From assembly GCF_000961885.1 (NCBI RefSeq), contig NZ_JZKH01000082.1:1-38347 (forward strand): a stretch of 38,347 nt of DNA, written 5' to 3'. The notes beneath the pieces are model-generated. The model did not search any database and was not told where the DNA came from. It worked only from the letters and a program-made list of their open reading frames with translations. The position numbers were made by a program, and so were the translations under genes. Below are positions 1-8,473 of this stretch, piece by piece. Positions within the stretch are counted from its first letter, which is position 1; each line of letters opens with the position of its first letter. The stretch is from Streptomyces rubellomurinus. GTDB lineage: Bacteria; Actinomycetota; Actinomycetes; Streptomycetales; Streptomycetaceae.

Positions 1-2349
1 GCGCTGCTGCTCGGCCTGGTCCGGCTCGTCCTCGCCCGCCTCGGCCGACTCCTGCGCGACGGCCAGCCGCTCGGCCGACTCCTCGGCGGCGGCGAGCAGT
101 TCGGCCAGGCCCTGCTCGGCCCGCGCGGCCGCGGCGGACAGCCGCTCGGCCTCGCCGGCGGCGGCGCGGGCCTGCCCGCCGAGCCGGCCGAGCGCGCCCG
201 CGACCTCGGCCCGCGCCCGCTCGGCCTGCCGCCGCTGCTCGGCGAGCCGCTCCAGCTCGGCGGCCGACGCCCGGCGCAGCGCGGTGAGTTCGGCCAACCG
301 CTCGGCCGATTCGGCGCAGCGGACGGCGAGTTCGTCGATCGCCCGGGCCGCCTCGTCCACCGCCGCCCGGGTCTCCAGCAGGCTCGGCGCGCCGCCGGAG
401 CCGCCGTGCGCGAAGCCGGCGCCCAGCCGGTCGCCGTCCGCGGTGACGGCGGCGAGCCCGGGGTGTCCGGCGACCAGCGCCAGCGCCTCGTCCAGCGTGC
501 CGACGACGGCGACGCCGGCCAGCAGGCCCCGCAGCGCGGCGGTCAACTCGACCGGCCCGTCGACCAGTTCGGCCGCCCACCGGGCGCCCTCCGGCAACGC
601 GCCGATCGCGTACGGGACGTCGGGCGCCCCGGCGACCAGCAGCGCGGCCCGGCCGGCGTCCTCGGCGCGCAGCAGCCGCAGCGCCTCGGCGGCCGCGGCG
701 GGCGAGGCGACGGCCACCGCGTCGGCAGCCGCGCCGAGCGCCGCGGCGACCGGCACCTCGCACCCGGCCTCGATCCGCAGCAGCGCGGCGGCCGGGCCGA
801 GCAGCCCGGTCAGCCGCTCCCCCGCGTCCAGCAGGGCACCGGTGCCGTCCTTGCGGCGCAGGCCGAGCGAGAGCGCCTCGTGCCGCGCGGTCAGCCCGGC
901 CCGCTCGCGTTCGGCGGCGCCGGCCGCCTCCCGGGCGGCGGCCAGGTCCCGCTCCAGCTCGGCGAGCCGTTCGCGGGCCGCCCGGAGCTCGGCCTCGGCC
1001 TCCTCCGCGCCCCCGCCGGAGCCGCCGTCGACCTGCGCGTCCAGCTGCTCGTACTCGTCCTGGGCGGCCCGGGCCCGCAGCAGCGCCTCGTCCCGGGCCT
1101 CGGCGAGCCGGCCGGTCTCGGCCTCGGCGGCGGCGGCCCTGGACCGGGCGGCGGCGGCCTGCCCCTGGAGTCGGGCCAGGCCCTCCCGGCGGTCGGCGAT
1201 GGCCCGGGCGGCGTCCCGCAGCCGGCGGTCCTCGGCGGCCAGGTCGCGTTCCAGCTCGTGCTTCCGCTCGACCGCCTCGGCCAGCGCGTACTGCGCCTCC
1301 TCCAGCGCCTCGGTGAGCGCGGCCTCCTCCTCGCGGACCCGGGCGGCCTCCCGTTCCAGCTCCTCGGGGTCGCGGCCGCGCCGCTCCTCGGCCCCGCCCC
1401 CGGCGGCGGCGTGCCGGGCCCGGGCCTCGGCCAGTCCGATGGTGCCGCGGGTGCGTTCGGCGAGCGCGGAGAGCCGGTACCAGGTCTGCCGGGCGCTCTC
1501 CAGGCTGGGGCCGAGCCGCTGCACCTGCGCCTCCAGCACCGACTCCCGCTGCACCGCGCGGGCCAGTTCCTGTTCGACGGTGGTGCGGCGCAGCCGCAGC
1601 GCCAGCTCGTCGGCGACCTCGGCCTCGACGGCCCGGCGCAGGGTGAGCAGGTCGTCGGCGAGCAGCCGCAGCCGGGCGTCGCGCAGGTCGGCCTGGATGC
1701 CGGCGGCCCGGCGGGCGATCCGGGCCTGCCGGCCGAGCGGTCCGAGCTGGCGGCGCAGTTCGCCCACCAGGTCCTGGACGCGGTTGAGATTGGCCTGCAT
1801 CGCGTCCAGCTTCCGCAGCGCCTTCTCCTTGCGCTTGCGGTGCTTGAGGACGCCGGCGGCCTCCTCGATGAAGGCGCGCCGGCCCATCGGGTCGGCGTGC
1901 AGGACGGAGTCGAGCCGGCCCTGGCCGACGATGACGTGCATCTCGCGGCCGATGCCCGAGTCGGAGAGCAGTTCCTGGATGTCCAGCAGGCGGCAGGTCT
2001 CGCCGTTGAGCGCGTACTCGCTGCCGCCGTTGCGGAACATCGTCCGGGTGATGGTCACCTCGGCGTAGTCGATCGGCAGGGCGCCGTCACCGTTGTCGAT
2101 GGTGAGGCTGACCTCGGCGCGGCCGAGCGGGGGGCGCCCGCTCGTCCCGGCGAAGATGACGTCCTCCATCTTGCCGCCGCGCAGGGACTTGGCGCCCTGC
2201 TCGCCCATCACCCAGGACAGCGCGTCCACGACGTTCGACTTGCCGGAGCCGTTCGGGCCGACCACGCAGGTGATGCCCGGTTCGAAGCGCAGGGTGGTGC
2301 TGGAGGCGAAGGACTTGAACCCGCGCAGCGTCAGACTCTTCAGGTGCAC
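1..2349 (-). CDS. smc: Chromosome partition protein SMC, N-terminal 783 residues (gene continues past the left edge)
   Basis: SMC is the ATPase subunit of the condensin that organises and segregates the chromosome. The GTG start at 2349 gives MHLKSLTLRGFKSFA, the usual SMC N-terminus. Walker A is GPNGSGKS at residues 31-38. The N-terminal head then runs to about residue 165, with the FIEEAAGVLKHRKRKEKALRKL segment leading into the coils (quoted region near 1810-1880). An Ala/Glu/Arg-rich coiled coil fills about 170-490. The hinge spans about 500-655 and includes a Gly-rich turn near 640. A returning coil reaches the window edge in an open frame. Streptomyces SMC has about 1,190 residues, so roughly 400, including the C-terminal head with the signature motif and Walker B, lie outside the window. 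Identification is firm; only completeness cannot be judged. Confidence 0.97.
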   Translation of the reverse strand, partial: MHLKSLTLRGFKSFASSTTLRFEPGITCVVGPNGSGKSNVVDALSWVMGEQGAKSLRGGKMEDVIFAGTSGRPPLGRAEVSLTIDNGDGALPIDYAEVTITRTMFRNGGSEYALNGETCRLLDIQELLSDSGIGREMHVIVGQGRLDSVLHADPMGRRAFIEEAAGVLKHRKRKEKALRKLDAMQANLNRVQDLVGELRRQLGPLGRQARIARRAAGIQADLRDARLRLLADDLLTLRRAVEAEVADELALRLRRTTVEQELARAVQRESVLEAQVQRLGPSLESARQTWYRLSALAERTRGTIGLAEARARHAAAGGGAEERRGRDPEELEREAARVREEEAALTEALEEAQYALAEAVERKHELERDLAAEDRRLRDAARAIADRREGLARLQGQAAAARSRAAAAEAETGRLAEARDEALLRARAAQDEYEQLDAQVDGGSGGGAEEAEAELRAARERLAELERDLAAAREAAGAAERERAGLTARHEALSLGLRRKDGTGALLDAGERLTGLLGPAAALLRIEAGCEVPVAAALGAAADAVAVASPAAAAEALRLLRAEDAGRAALLVAGAPDVPYAIGALPEGARWAAELVDGPVELTAALRGLLAGVAVVGTLDEALALVAGHPGLAAVTADGDRLGAGFAHGGSGGAPSLLETRAAVDEAARAIDELAVRCAESAERLAELTALRRASAAELERLAEQRRQAERARAEVAGALGRLGGQARAAAGEAERLSAAAARAEQGLAELLAAAEESAERLAVAQESAEAGEDEPDQAEQQR

Positions 2350-2429
2350 GCGGTCGGTCTCCTCGTTCGCTCACGGCAGGGACCGACTGTATCCCCGGCG
2401 AGCGACCCGCCCGGCCCCCGGACACGACG

Positions 2430-2456
2430 AAGGGACGCCGTATCCGGGCGTCCCTT
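2430..2456 (-). terminator. Hairpin between the small coiled-coil gene and smc
   Basis: AAGGGACGCC (2430-2439) pairs perfectly with GGCGTCCCTT (2447-2456) around a 7-nt loop. It lies after the stop of the 67-residue gene and about 80 bp before the smc start. There is no long T-run, which is common for high-GC terminators. It could weaken read-through into smc. Confidence 0.5.
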
Positions 2457-2526
2457 GCAAAGCTGCGTCCCTTTCGGGGCGGCTCAGTGCACAGCTGCGT
2501 CGACCTGCGATGGACCGGGGCGGGGC

Positions 2527-2730
2527 TCAGGTGAGAGCCGGCTCCCGCTGGTCCAGATCGATGCTGTTGAGCAGCGAGTGCTCGTCAGCGACAGCGGTGA
2601 GAGCGTCGTTCTCAGCCTGCATCCGAAGAAGTTCGGCCTCCAGGTCCTGGACGCGCTGCTGCAGCCGTCGCATCTCGGAGAGCATTCGCGGGTCGGGGCC
2701 GCCGACGTACCCGAGAAGCGCCTTTGCCAT
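2527..2730 (-). CDS. Small conserved coiled-coil protein upstream of smc (67 aa)
   Basis: No function is known to me. The sequence starts MAKALLGYVGGPDPRMLSEM and then forms a heptad-like helix at residues 15-50 (repeats such as MRRLQQRVQDLEAELLRMQ), ending in an acidic tail. Proteins of this pattern, with an N-terminal GGPDPR turn followed by a short coiled coil, are widespread in Streptomyces as I remember. The ATG at 2730 is preceded by GGAGGA with 9-nt spacing, which supports this start and real translation. The gene is collinear with smc but separated from it by a hairpin at 2430-2456. Synteny makes a role in chromosome or cell-division work possible, but nothing in the sequence proves it. 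Confidence 0.75.
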   Translation of the reverse strand: MAKALLGYVGGPDPRMLSEMRRLQQRVQDLEAELLRMQAENDALTAVADEHSLLNSIDLDQREPALT

Positions 2731-3128
2731 GATGAATGGTCCTCCACGCTGAGTGACCGAACCGGAACGGTACAGGTCTAGGGGGAAGGGGGACGCACGC
2801 GCGATCCGCTACCGGAAGTGCCGACTGGGCACCCGGCACAACCACCGTGAGCTGGGCTCACGAGGGCATGCGCCGGCCGGGAGAACGCGGTCGTGTGCGC
2901 GGGCTTCCAGCGTCTCACCAAAGACGGTACGGGTCAACACGATCACCGCACGCTACCGCGCCCCTGTCACCTGCCTGGCGGTGTGGTCACGCCTGGCGGT
3001 CTCGGGCCGGTCCACCCTCGTACTCGTGGATCATCGTCGATGCGGAGTCAACCACGAGTCTGCCCGGATGGCAACCTCATGACACCGTTCGTTGCGCACG
3101 GATTCGCGTGGGGGCGGCGACCAGCGGG
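2731..3128. other. 398-bp gap between the acylphosphatase gene and the small coiled-coil gene
   Basis: I see no convincing gene here on either strand; open frames lack start context and codon pattern. It should hold the promoter of the minus-strand small gene, but I cannot point to a paired -35/-10. A short perfect hairpin, CGTGAGC-TGG-GCTCACG, lies at 2846-2862. No parS site (GTTTCACGTGAAAC-like) is present. Confidence 0.5.
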
Positions 3129-3428
3129 TCAGCGGATCTCGAAGCCCGGATAACCGGCGCCGACCGCCGTCCAGATCTCCGTCACGCCGGTCACGTTCCC
3201 GGGCGTGTCCGGGCCGCGCAGCAGCGCCAGCAGCTGCTCGCAGTCGGCGGCCTGCCCCTCGGCCACCACCTGCACCCGGCCGTCGCCGAGGTTGCTCGCG
3301 TAGCCGGTCAGGCCGATCTCCAGCGCCCGCGCCCTGGTCCACCAGCGGAAGCCGACCTGCTGGACCTTCCCCCGGACCCAGGCGGTGACCCGGACCGGTT
3401 CCTCACTGTGGGCTTCGCGACCGTGCAT
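3129..3428 (-). CDS. acyP: Acylphosphatase
   Basis: This small cytoplasmic enzyme hydrolyses acyl phosphates such as acetyl- or 1,3-bisphosphoglycerate-type mixed anhydrides. The 99-residue product has the standard alpha/beta acylphosphatase layout. The phosphate-binding loop is GKVQQVGFR, with the catalytic Arg at residue 28, and the catalytic Asn is N46 in GYASNLGDG. The second family motif [11 protein letters not shown] follows directly. The loop carries QQVGF where many members have QGVGF, a mild variation. The ATG at 3428 has AAGGT six bases upstream. Length matches the family (about 90-100 residues). The next gene on the same strand is 27 bp further on, so the two could be cotranscribed. 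The adjacency to smc is usual in streptomycetes. Confidence 0.93.
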   Translation of the reverse strand: MHGREAHSEEPVRVTAWVRGKVQQVGFRWWTRARALEIGLTGYASNLGDGRVQVVAEGQAADCEQLLALLRGPDTPGNVTGVTEIWTAVGAGYPGFEIR

Positions 3429-3455
3429 GCAACGACCTTAGATGCCGCACCTCGG

Positions 3456-3977
3456 TCAGGGCTCGACGGGCCCCTCGACCGCCCAGCCCGGCGTGTGCAC
3501 CTCGGTGTGCAGCTCGCCGCGCCGGGCCCGCTGCCCGCAGGTGCGGCAGACGAAGACCGGCTCGTACGGGTGCGGCTCCCCGCCCTCGGGCTGGTGCGTG
3601 AAGGTCAGCGGCGACTCGGGCACCAGCCAGCGGTCGCCCCAGGTGCGCAGCGCCTGCGCGACCGGGGCGAGGTCCCGGCCCGCCTCGGTGAGGTGGTACT
3701 CGTAGCGCGGCGGCCGCTCGCTGTACGGGCGGCGCTCGACCACGCCCGCCTCCTCCAGGGCCCGCAGCCGCGCGGTCAGCCGGTCGCGGGGCGCGCCGGT
3801 GTTGCGGGCGATCCGGTCGAAGCGGTGGTTGCCGAAGAACAGCTCGCGGACGGCCAGCAGGGCCCACTTCTCGCCGACCACCTGCAGCGCCGCCGCCATC
3901 GAGCAGGGCCGCCCGGGAACGGCGGCGGGCGGCCGGGCGGTCGGGGTGTCGGAGGTCACGGTGCCAGCCTGCCACAC
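3456..3977 (-). CDS. HxlR-family winged-helix transcriptional regulator
   Basis: A DNA-binding protein of 173 residues. The HxlR pattern begins with the conserved Cys25 in GRPCSMAAALQVVGEKW, followed by the winged helix at about 35-115. The recognition segment is FDRIARNTGAPRDRLTARL, and the wing is RRPYSERPPRYEYHLT. The C-terminal part has one CxxC pair (C144, C147) that could bind a metal only with partners elsewhere. The GTG at 3977 has GAGAAGG seven bases upstream, so I prefer it over the internal GTG at residue 7. Family members often respond to electrophiles or oxidants through the N-terminal Cys, but the signal here is unknown. Its target is also unknown; the upstream TPM-domain gene is separated by a strong terminator. 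Confidence 0.88.
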   Translation of the reverse strand: MWQAGTVTSDTPTARPPAAVPGRPCSMAAALQVVGEKWALLAVRELFFGNHRFDRIARNTGAPRDRLTARLRALEEAGVVERRPYSERPPRYEYHLTEAGRDLAPVAQALRTWGDRWLVPESPLTFTHQPEGGEPHPYEPVFVCRTCGQRARRGELHTEVHTPGWAVEGPVEP

Positions 3978-4022
3978 CGGGTTGCCTTCTCAAACCGCGT
4001 CGCCCGGCCCGCCCCGGGACGG

Positions 4023-4059
4023 CGTACGGCCCCGCCGGAGGAACCGGCGGGGCCGTACG
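4023..4059 (-). terminator. Terminator of the TPM-domain gene
   Basis: A perfect 16-bp stem (4023-4038 with 4044-4059) encloses a 5-nt AGGAA loop. It lies after the stop codon of the TPM-domain gene and before the HxlR start, so it most likely ends the upstream transcript. It has no clear T-run. Confidence 0.7.
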
Positions 4060-4064
4060 GTCGT

Positions 4065-4108
4065 GCGCGGGTCAGGCGCGGGTCAGGCGCGGGTCAGGCG
4101 CGGGTCAG
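4065..4108. repeat. Four perfect 11-bp tandem repeats
   Basis: The unit GCGCGGGTCAG occurs four times without a gap or mismatch (4065-4075, 4076-4086, 4087-4097, 4098-4108). It sits between the TPM gene stop and its terminator. Read on the minus strand, each unit contains TGA. Confidence 0.95.
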
Positions 4109-4115
4109 CACGACG

Positions 4116-5456
4116 TCACCAGTCGTCGCCACCGCCGCCGAAGTCGCCGCCGCCGCTCCAGTCGCTGCCGCTGAAGTCCGAGGCGTTGAAGTCGGCGCCG
4201 GTGTAGTCGCCGCCCTCGTACTGGTCCTGGTAGCCGCCGTGGTGGCCGTCCATCATCGGCGCCGCGGCGTAGGCCGGGGTGCTCATCATCGAGCCGAGCA
4301 TGGTGCCGACCAGCAGGCCGGGCAGCAGGCCGCCGCCGAAGCCGCTGTAGTAGCCGCCCGCGTACGGCGCGTAGGCCGGGCCGGCGTTCCAGTACGGCTG
4401 CGGGCCGTACTCGGTGTCGACGGTGCGGACCGCCGGGTCGAGGCCGGCCGCGACCCGGTCCGCGTCGGCCTGGCAGACCGGGACGGAGCGGGCGGCGCCG
4501 CCGGCCGGGGCCCAGTCGACGTCCTTGACGGACGGGCCGTGCCGCGGGTCCATGAAGCACGGGGGGCGACGCTCGGGCAGCGGGCGCTTGTCCCGCCGGG
4601 CGGCCAGGGTGGCCAGCTGGAACCGGCCGTCCTCGATCGCCTCGGTGACCTGCTTGACGTCCTCGGGCTTCTTCGCCTCGTCCATCAGCCGCTTGGACTT
4701 CTCGTACGAGTCCAGGGCGCTGCTGTAGTCGGCGCGCTGCGCGTCGTCGGCGTCCGCCGCGCGCGGGTTGAAGTCGAGCCGCTCCAGCTCGGTGCCGAAG
4801 GCGGTGATGTCCTCGTCGACGACGCGGCGCAACTGCTCCAGCTCGGCACGGGCCTTCTCCTCCTTGCGCTTCTTGGCGCGGCGGAAGAGGAAGAAGACGC
4901 CGGCGCCGGCCAGCGCGACCAGCACGATCGGGATGATCACCCAGGCGATCGAGGTGCTGTGGTTGACCCCGGTGCCCTTGGTCTGCGGGGCGGCCTGGTC
5001 GACGAAGTCGTTCAGGGTGGCGTTGATGTCGCCCTTGTCGGCGCGGCCGACCGCGCTGCCGATCCGGTCCGCGGCGCCGGCGGCCATCGCGCCGCGGTCG
5101 GAGCGGGCCATGAAGCCGCTGCTGCCCCGCCAGACGCCGTAGACGCCGTCAATGCCCACCAGGGTGCGCAGGTCCGTGAGGACGGTGTCCTTGTTGGCGG
5201 CGTCCGGGACGACCGCGATGAAGATCGGCTTGTCGGCCTTCTCGATCTTCTTGGTCAGCGCGTCCGCCTGGGCCTGGCTGAAGCGGTCCTGCATCTGCGG
5301 GGCGACGTAGACCTGCCCCTTCTTCAGGGTGGCCGCCGCGTCGCTCAGGCCGCCGGCGGCCGAGGCCGAGGGCGCCAGCAGGAGCATCACCCCGAGCAGC
5401 GCCGCCACCAGGGCAAGTGGCCCGGCGCCCCGGGTACGTCGTGCAAGGGTTCTCAT
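4116..5456 (-). CDS. Secreted, membrane-anchored TPM-domain protein (446 aa)
   Basis: The protein starts with a signal peptide at residues 1-34: a positive n-region MRTLARRTRG, a Leu/Ala core and an ASAAG-like cleavage area. A TPM (YgcG-type) domain follows, up to about residue 150. A transmembrane helix lies at about 169-190 and is followed by a basic stop-transfer RRAKKRKEEKARAELEQLRR and a charged coiled segment. The rest includes a Tyr/Gly-rich region, a second hydrophobic patch (about 370-395) and a Gly/Asp/Ser-rich end closing in GGGDDW, a tail seen in many TPM proteins. Function is poorly defined; some TPM proteins act in photosystem repair in plants, which is not relevant here. The ATG at 5456 is chosen because it gives a clean signal peptide; its ribosome-binding site is weak. 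An upstream in-frame ATG exists but would spoil the signal peptide. Confidence 0.8.
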   Translation of the reverse strand: MRTLARRTRGAGPLALVAALLGVMLLLAPSASAAGGLSDAAATLKKGQVYVAPQMQDRFSQAQADALTKKIEKADKPIFIAVVPDAANKDTVLTDLRTLVGIDGVYGVWRGSSGFMARSDRGAMAAGAADRIGSAVGRADKGDINATLNDFVDQAAPQTKGTGVNHSTSIAWVIIPIVLVALAGAGVFFLFRRAKKRKEEKARAELEQLRRVVDEDITAFGTELERLDFNPRAADADDAQRADYSSALDSYEKSKRLMDEAKKPEDVKQVTEAIEDGRFQLATLAARRDKRPLPERRPPCFMDPRHGPSVKDVDWAPAGGAARSVPVCQADADRVAAGLDPAVRTVDTEYGPQPYWNAGPAYAPYAGGYYSGFGGGLLPGLLVGTMLGSMMSTPAYAAAPMMDGHHGGYQDQYEGGDYTGADFNASDFSGSDWSGGGDFGGGGDDW

Positions 5457-5793
5457 GCCCCCGACGCTACCGCGAGCGGCGTCGAAGCACGCCATACCCT
5501 TCGCATACTGGTGATGAGGGGATTCCCCGCCGTCCGCCGGGTCGGCTCCCCTTCCCGGGGATGATGTTTCCCCGATTCCCCCCTGAGGCGGCCGGGCGCG
5601 GGAACCGCCACGAACTCCCGGACGTACGTCCCGGCGGGCCCGGCGCGGAACCGGAAGCGGTCCGGAAGCGGTCCGGGGGCGGCTGGGGAGCGGCACGGGG
5701 TGTGTGCCGACCGTACCGCGCGACCGGGCATAGTGGTCCCCGTACTCGTCGCCCATTACCTGTTCTTGACCCTTCTCCCGATCGGAGCACCCG

Positions 5794-6714
5794 GTGATCA
5801 TCGGCCTCGTCACCGCCGTGGCGGCCTCCGCCTGCTACGGCACCGGCTCGGTCCTGCAGGCCGTCGGCTCCCGCCGGTCCGCCCGCGAGGAGGCCGCCAA
5901 GGGCGTCACCACCTCGACCACCGAGCACGGCGGGCCCAGCCTCTCCTCGACCGCCAAGGCCGCCGTGACCTGGGAGTTCATGATCGGCACGGTGCTCGAT
6001 CTGATCGGCTTCGCGCTGGGCGCGCTCGCCGCCCGGCTGCTGCCGCTGTTCCTCTCCCAGACCATCATCAGCGCCAACCTGGTGATCACCGCGGTGCTCA
6101 GCATCAAGCTGCTGGGCATCCGGCTCAAGCAGCTGGAGTGGGCCTCGATCGGCGTGCTGTGCTCGGCGCTGGTGCTGCTGGCCGTCTCGGCCGGCCCGGA
6201 GGGCGGCCACCACGCGGACATGTCCTTCCACTGGTGGCTGCTGATCTCGATCACCGTGCTGCTGGTCGGCGGCGGCCTGCTGGTGCGGCGGATGGGCGCC
6301 AACGGCGCGATCCTCGCCGGTCTGCTCTCCGGCCTCGGCTTCGGCGCGCTGGGCGTCGGCGTGCGCGTCCTGAACGGCGTCTCCCCGTTCGAGCTCGGCC
6401 CGCTGCTCTCCGACCCGGCGCTGTACGCCGTCCTGGTCGGCGGCCTCGGCGGCATGTACGTGCACACCGTGGCGCTGCAGATCGGCTCGGTGAACGGTGC
6501 GACGGCCGCGCTGGTGGTCGGCGAGACGGTGCTGCCCGGCGCGGTCGGGGTGATCTGGCTCGGCGACTCCTCCAAGTCCGGCCTCGCCTGGCTCGGCGTG
6601 GTCGGGTTCCTGCTCGCGGTGGTCTCCGCGGTCGGCGTCGCCTACTTCGGCCAGGAGGGCCACGGCGGGCCCGCCGAGCCGGCCGCCGACCACCCCGAGC
6701 TCGCGCACAAGTAG
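5794..6714 (+). CDS. EamA/DMT-like multipass membrane protein
   Basis: A 306-residue inner-membrane protein with about nine or ten hydrophobic helices, laid out as two halves like the drug/metabolite transporter superfamily. The first helix (IIGLVTAVAASACYGTGSVL) starts at the very N-terminus. A soluble loop at about 28-58 follows, with further helices to about 290, and the protein ends in a short charged tail. The GTG at 5794 has GGAG six bases upstream. I cannot assign a substrate, and transport itself is inferred from fold family only. Some related actinobacterial proteins are annotated as magnesium-transporter NIPA-like. It is the only plus-strand gene between smc and rpmB, and the 18-bp gap to the convergent mutM end leaves almost no room for a terminator. 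Confidence 0.8.
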   Translation: MIIGLVTAVAASACYGTGSVLQAVGSRRSAREEAAKGVTTSTTEHGGPSLSSTAKAAVTWEFMIGTVLDLIGFALGALAARLLPLFLSQTIISANLVITAVLSIKLLGIRLKQLEWASIGVLCSALVLLAVSAGPEGGHHADMSFHWWLLISITVLLVGGGLLVRRMGANGAILAGLLSGLGFGALGVGVRVLNGVSPFELGPLLSDPALYAVLVGGLGGMYVHTVALQIGSVNGATAALVVGETVLPGAVGVIWLGDSSKSGLAWLGVVGFLLAVVSAVGVAYFGQEGHGGPAEPAADHPELAHK

Positions 6715-6732
6715 CGCGCGCTCCGGGCGCTT

Positions 6733-7611
6733 TCAGCCCCCGCTGCGGGTGCGCGGCACGCGCTGGCAGCGGGGGCAGAAGTAGCTGGAGCGGTTCATCC
6801 AGGCGGCCCGGCGGATCGGGGTGCCGCAGCGGCGGCAGGGCTCGTGCTCGCGGCCGTAGGCGTCCAGGTCCCGGGAGAAGTAGCCGCTCTCGCCGTTCAC
6901 GTTGACGTACAGGCTGTCGAAGCTGGTCCCGCCGACCGCGAGCGCGGCGGTCATCACCTCGCGGGCGTTGGCCAGCAGCAGGGCGGCCTGCGGGCGGGTG
7001 AGGGTGGCGGTCGGCCGGTCGTAGTGCAGCCTGGAGCGCCACAGCGCCTCGTCGGCGTAGATGTTGCCGACGCCGCTGATCAGGGTCTGGTCGAGCAGCG
7101 CGCGCTTGACCGTGGTGCGCCTGGCGCGCAGCGCGGCCGCGAAGGCCCCGTCGTCGAAGCGCGGGTCGAGCGGGTCGCGGGCGATGTGCGCGATCGAGAC
7201 GGGCGTGCCCTCCGGGTCACCCTCCTCGGCCTCCTCGACGGCCAGGCCGCCGAAGGTCCGCTGGTCGACGAAGCGCAGCTCGCGACCGCCGTCGGTGAAG
7301 CGCAGCCGGACGCGCAGGTGGGTCTCGTCCGGCGCGGTCGGGTCCTGGACGAGGAGTTGGCCGCTCATCCCGAGGTGGCCGATCAGCGAGAATCCCGCCC
7401 CGGAGCCGCTCAGCGGCACCCAGAGGTACTTGCCGCGGCGCTGGGCGGCGCCGAGGACGGTGCCGGTCAGCCGGGCCGTGAAGTCGGCGGCGCCGGCCGG
7501 CTGGCGGCGCACGGCGCGCGGGTGCAGCACCTGGACGTCGGCGACCGTCCGGCCGGCGACCCAGCTGGCCAGACCTCGGCGGACGACCTCGACCTCGGGG
7601 AGTTCGGGCAC
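6733..7611 (-). CDS. mutM: Formamidopyrimidine-DNA glycosylase (Fpg/MutM)
   Basis: A base-excision repair enzyme that removes 8-oxoguanine and ring-opened purines and nicks the abasic site. The N-terminus [10 protein letters not shown] carries the catalytic proline (residue 2) and glutamate (residue 3), and K61 in [10 protein letters not shown] is the conserved Lys. The helix-two-turn-helix contains [14 protein letters not shown]. The C-terminal zinc finger has two CxxC pairs, in EPCRRCG and YFCPRCQ. At 292 residues the length is normal. The GTG at 7611 has a strong AGGAGGA site nine bases upstream, but that site lies inside a perfect hairpin at 7617-7652 (see that entry). The gene follows rnc by 53 bp and is probably the last gene of the DUF177-rpmF-rnc unit. 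Confidence 0.97.
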   Translation of the reverse strand: MPELPEVEVVRRGLASWVAGRTVADVQVLHPRAVRRQPAGAADFTARLTGTVLGAAQRRGKYLWVPLSGSGAGFSLIGHLGMSGQLLVQDPTAPDETHLRVRLRFTDGGRELRFVDQRTFGGLAVEEAEEGDPEGTPVSIAHIARDPLDPRFDDGAFAAALRARRTTVKRALLDQTLISGVGNIYADEALWRSRLHYDRPTATLTRPQAALLLANAREVMTAALAVGGTSFDSLYVNVNGESGYFSRDLDAYGREHEPCRRCGTPIRRAAWMNRSSYFCPRCQRVPRTRSGG

Positions 7612-7616
7612 GGAAA

Positions 7617-7652
7617 CTGTCCTCCTGCGAGAAGAAACCGGCAGGAGGACAG
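7617..7652 (-). promoter_or_regulatory. Hairpin that sequesters the mutM ribosome-binding site
   Basis: CTGTCCTCCTGC and GCAGGAGGACAG form a perfect 12-bp stem around a 12-nt loop in the rnc-mutM gap. On the transcribed strand the 3' arm contains AGGAGGA, the Shine-Dalgarno sequence of mutM. In the folded RNA that site would be fully paired. The structure is seen; a control role is inferred. Confidence 0.65.
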
Positions 7653-7664
7653 GCTACTTCGCGA

Positions 7665-8453
7665 TCAACTGCCCGCGGGCAGCCGGTCGGCGTACTTCTC
7701 CTTGATCGCGCGCCAGGCGCTCTCGGCGGCCTTCTGTTCGGCTTCCTTCTTCGAGCGGCCGACGCCGCTGCCGAAGTCCTCGCCGGCGACCCGGGCCGCC
7801 GCGGTGAAGGTCTTCTCGTGGTCCGGACCGGACTCCATGACCACGTACTCGGGCACGCCGATGCCCACCGAGGCGGTGAGCTCCTGCAGGCTGGTCTTCC
7901 AGTCCAGGCCGGCGCCGAGCTGAGAGGACTCCTCGATCAGCGGGTCGAACAGCCGGTGGACGAACTCGGTCGCCGCCTCCAGACCGCGGTCGAGGTAGAC
8001 GGCCCCGATCACGGCCTCGACGGTGTCCGCGAGGATCGACGACTTGTCGCGGCCGCCGGTGCCCTCCTCGCCCTTGCCGAGCCGGATGAACGCGCCGAGT
8101 TCGAGGCCGCGGCCGACGTCCGCGAGCGCGCGGGAGTTGACCACCGCGGCGCGCAGCTTGGCGAGCGTGCCCTCCGGGACGTCCGGGTGGACGCGGTAGA
8201 GGGTGTCGGTCACCACGAGGCCCAGCACCGAGTCGCCGAGGAACTCCAGGCGCTCGTTGGTGGGCAGACCACCGTTCTCGTACGCGTACGAGCGGTGGGT
8301 CAGGGCACGTACCAGAAGGGCGCGCTCGAGCGTGTACCCGAGGCGCCCTTCCAGAACGTCGTATTCGGTCGAAGCCGGCCCGCCGGCCTTGCCGTTGCCC
8401 GAAGAACCCTTCGAGGCACCGGATGCCTTGCGGGTGGAGTTACCGTCCGACAT
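7665..8453 (-). CDS. rnc: Ribonuclease III
   Basis: A double-strand-specific endoribonuclease that processes rRNA and regulates mRNAs. In Streptomyces it is also known as AbsB, a global regulator of antibiotic production. The 262-residue protein has a flexible Ser/Gly/Lys N-terminus (1-28). The signature [12 protein letters not shown] is at 66-77, with metal ligands E70 and D74, and the second acidic pair is D143 and E146 in [13 protein letters not shown] double-stranded-RNA-binding domain fills about 184-258 and ends in [15 protein letters not shown] start at ATG 8453; an in-frame GTG lies four codons upstream. It follows rpmF by 20 bp and precedes mutM. S. coelicolor RNase III is known to limit its own transcript, so structured RNA in this operon is of interest. 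Confidence 0.97.
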   Translation of the reverse strand: MSDGNSTRKASGASKGSSGNGKAGGPASTEYDVLEGRLGYTLERALLVRALTHRSYAYENGGLPTNERLEFLGDSVLGLVVTDTLYRVHPDVPEGTLAKLRAAVVNSRALADVGRGLELGAFIRLGKGEEGTGGRDKSSILADTVEAVIGAVYLDRGLEAATEFVHRLFDPLIEESSQLGAGLDWKTSLQELTASVGIGVPEYVVMESGPDHEKTFTAAARVAGEDFGSGVGRSKKEAEQKAAESAWRAIKEKYADRLPAGS

Positions 8454-8473
8454 CGATCCGTACACCCCGCCGA

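Noticed and set aside
406..2781. Open frame of 791 codons antisense to smc
   Set aside because: Low-complexity shadow of smc; the opposite strand has full SMC motifs.
2847..5564. Open frame of 905 codons across the acyP, HxlR and TPM genes
   Set aside because: It crosses three well-supported opposite-strand genes and their terminators; composition is typical of antisense GC frames.
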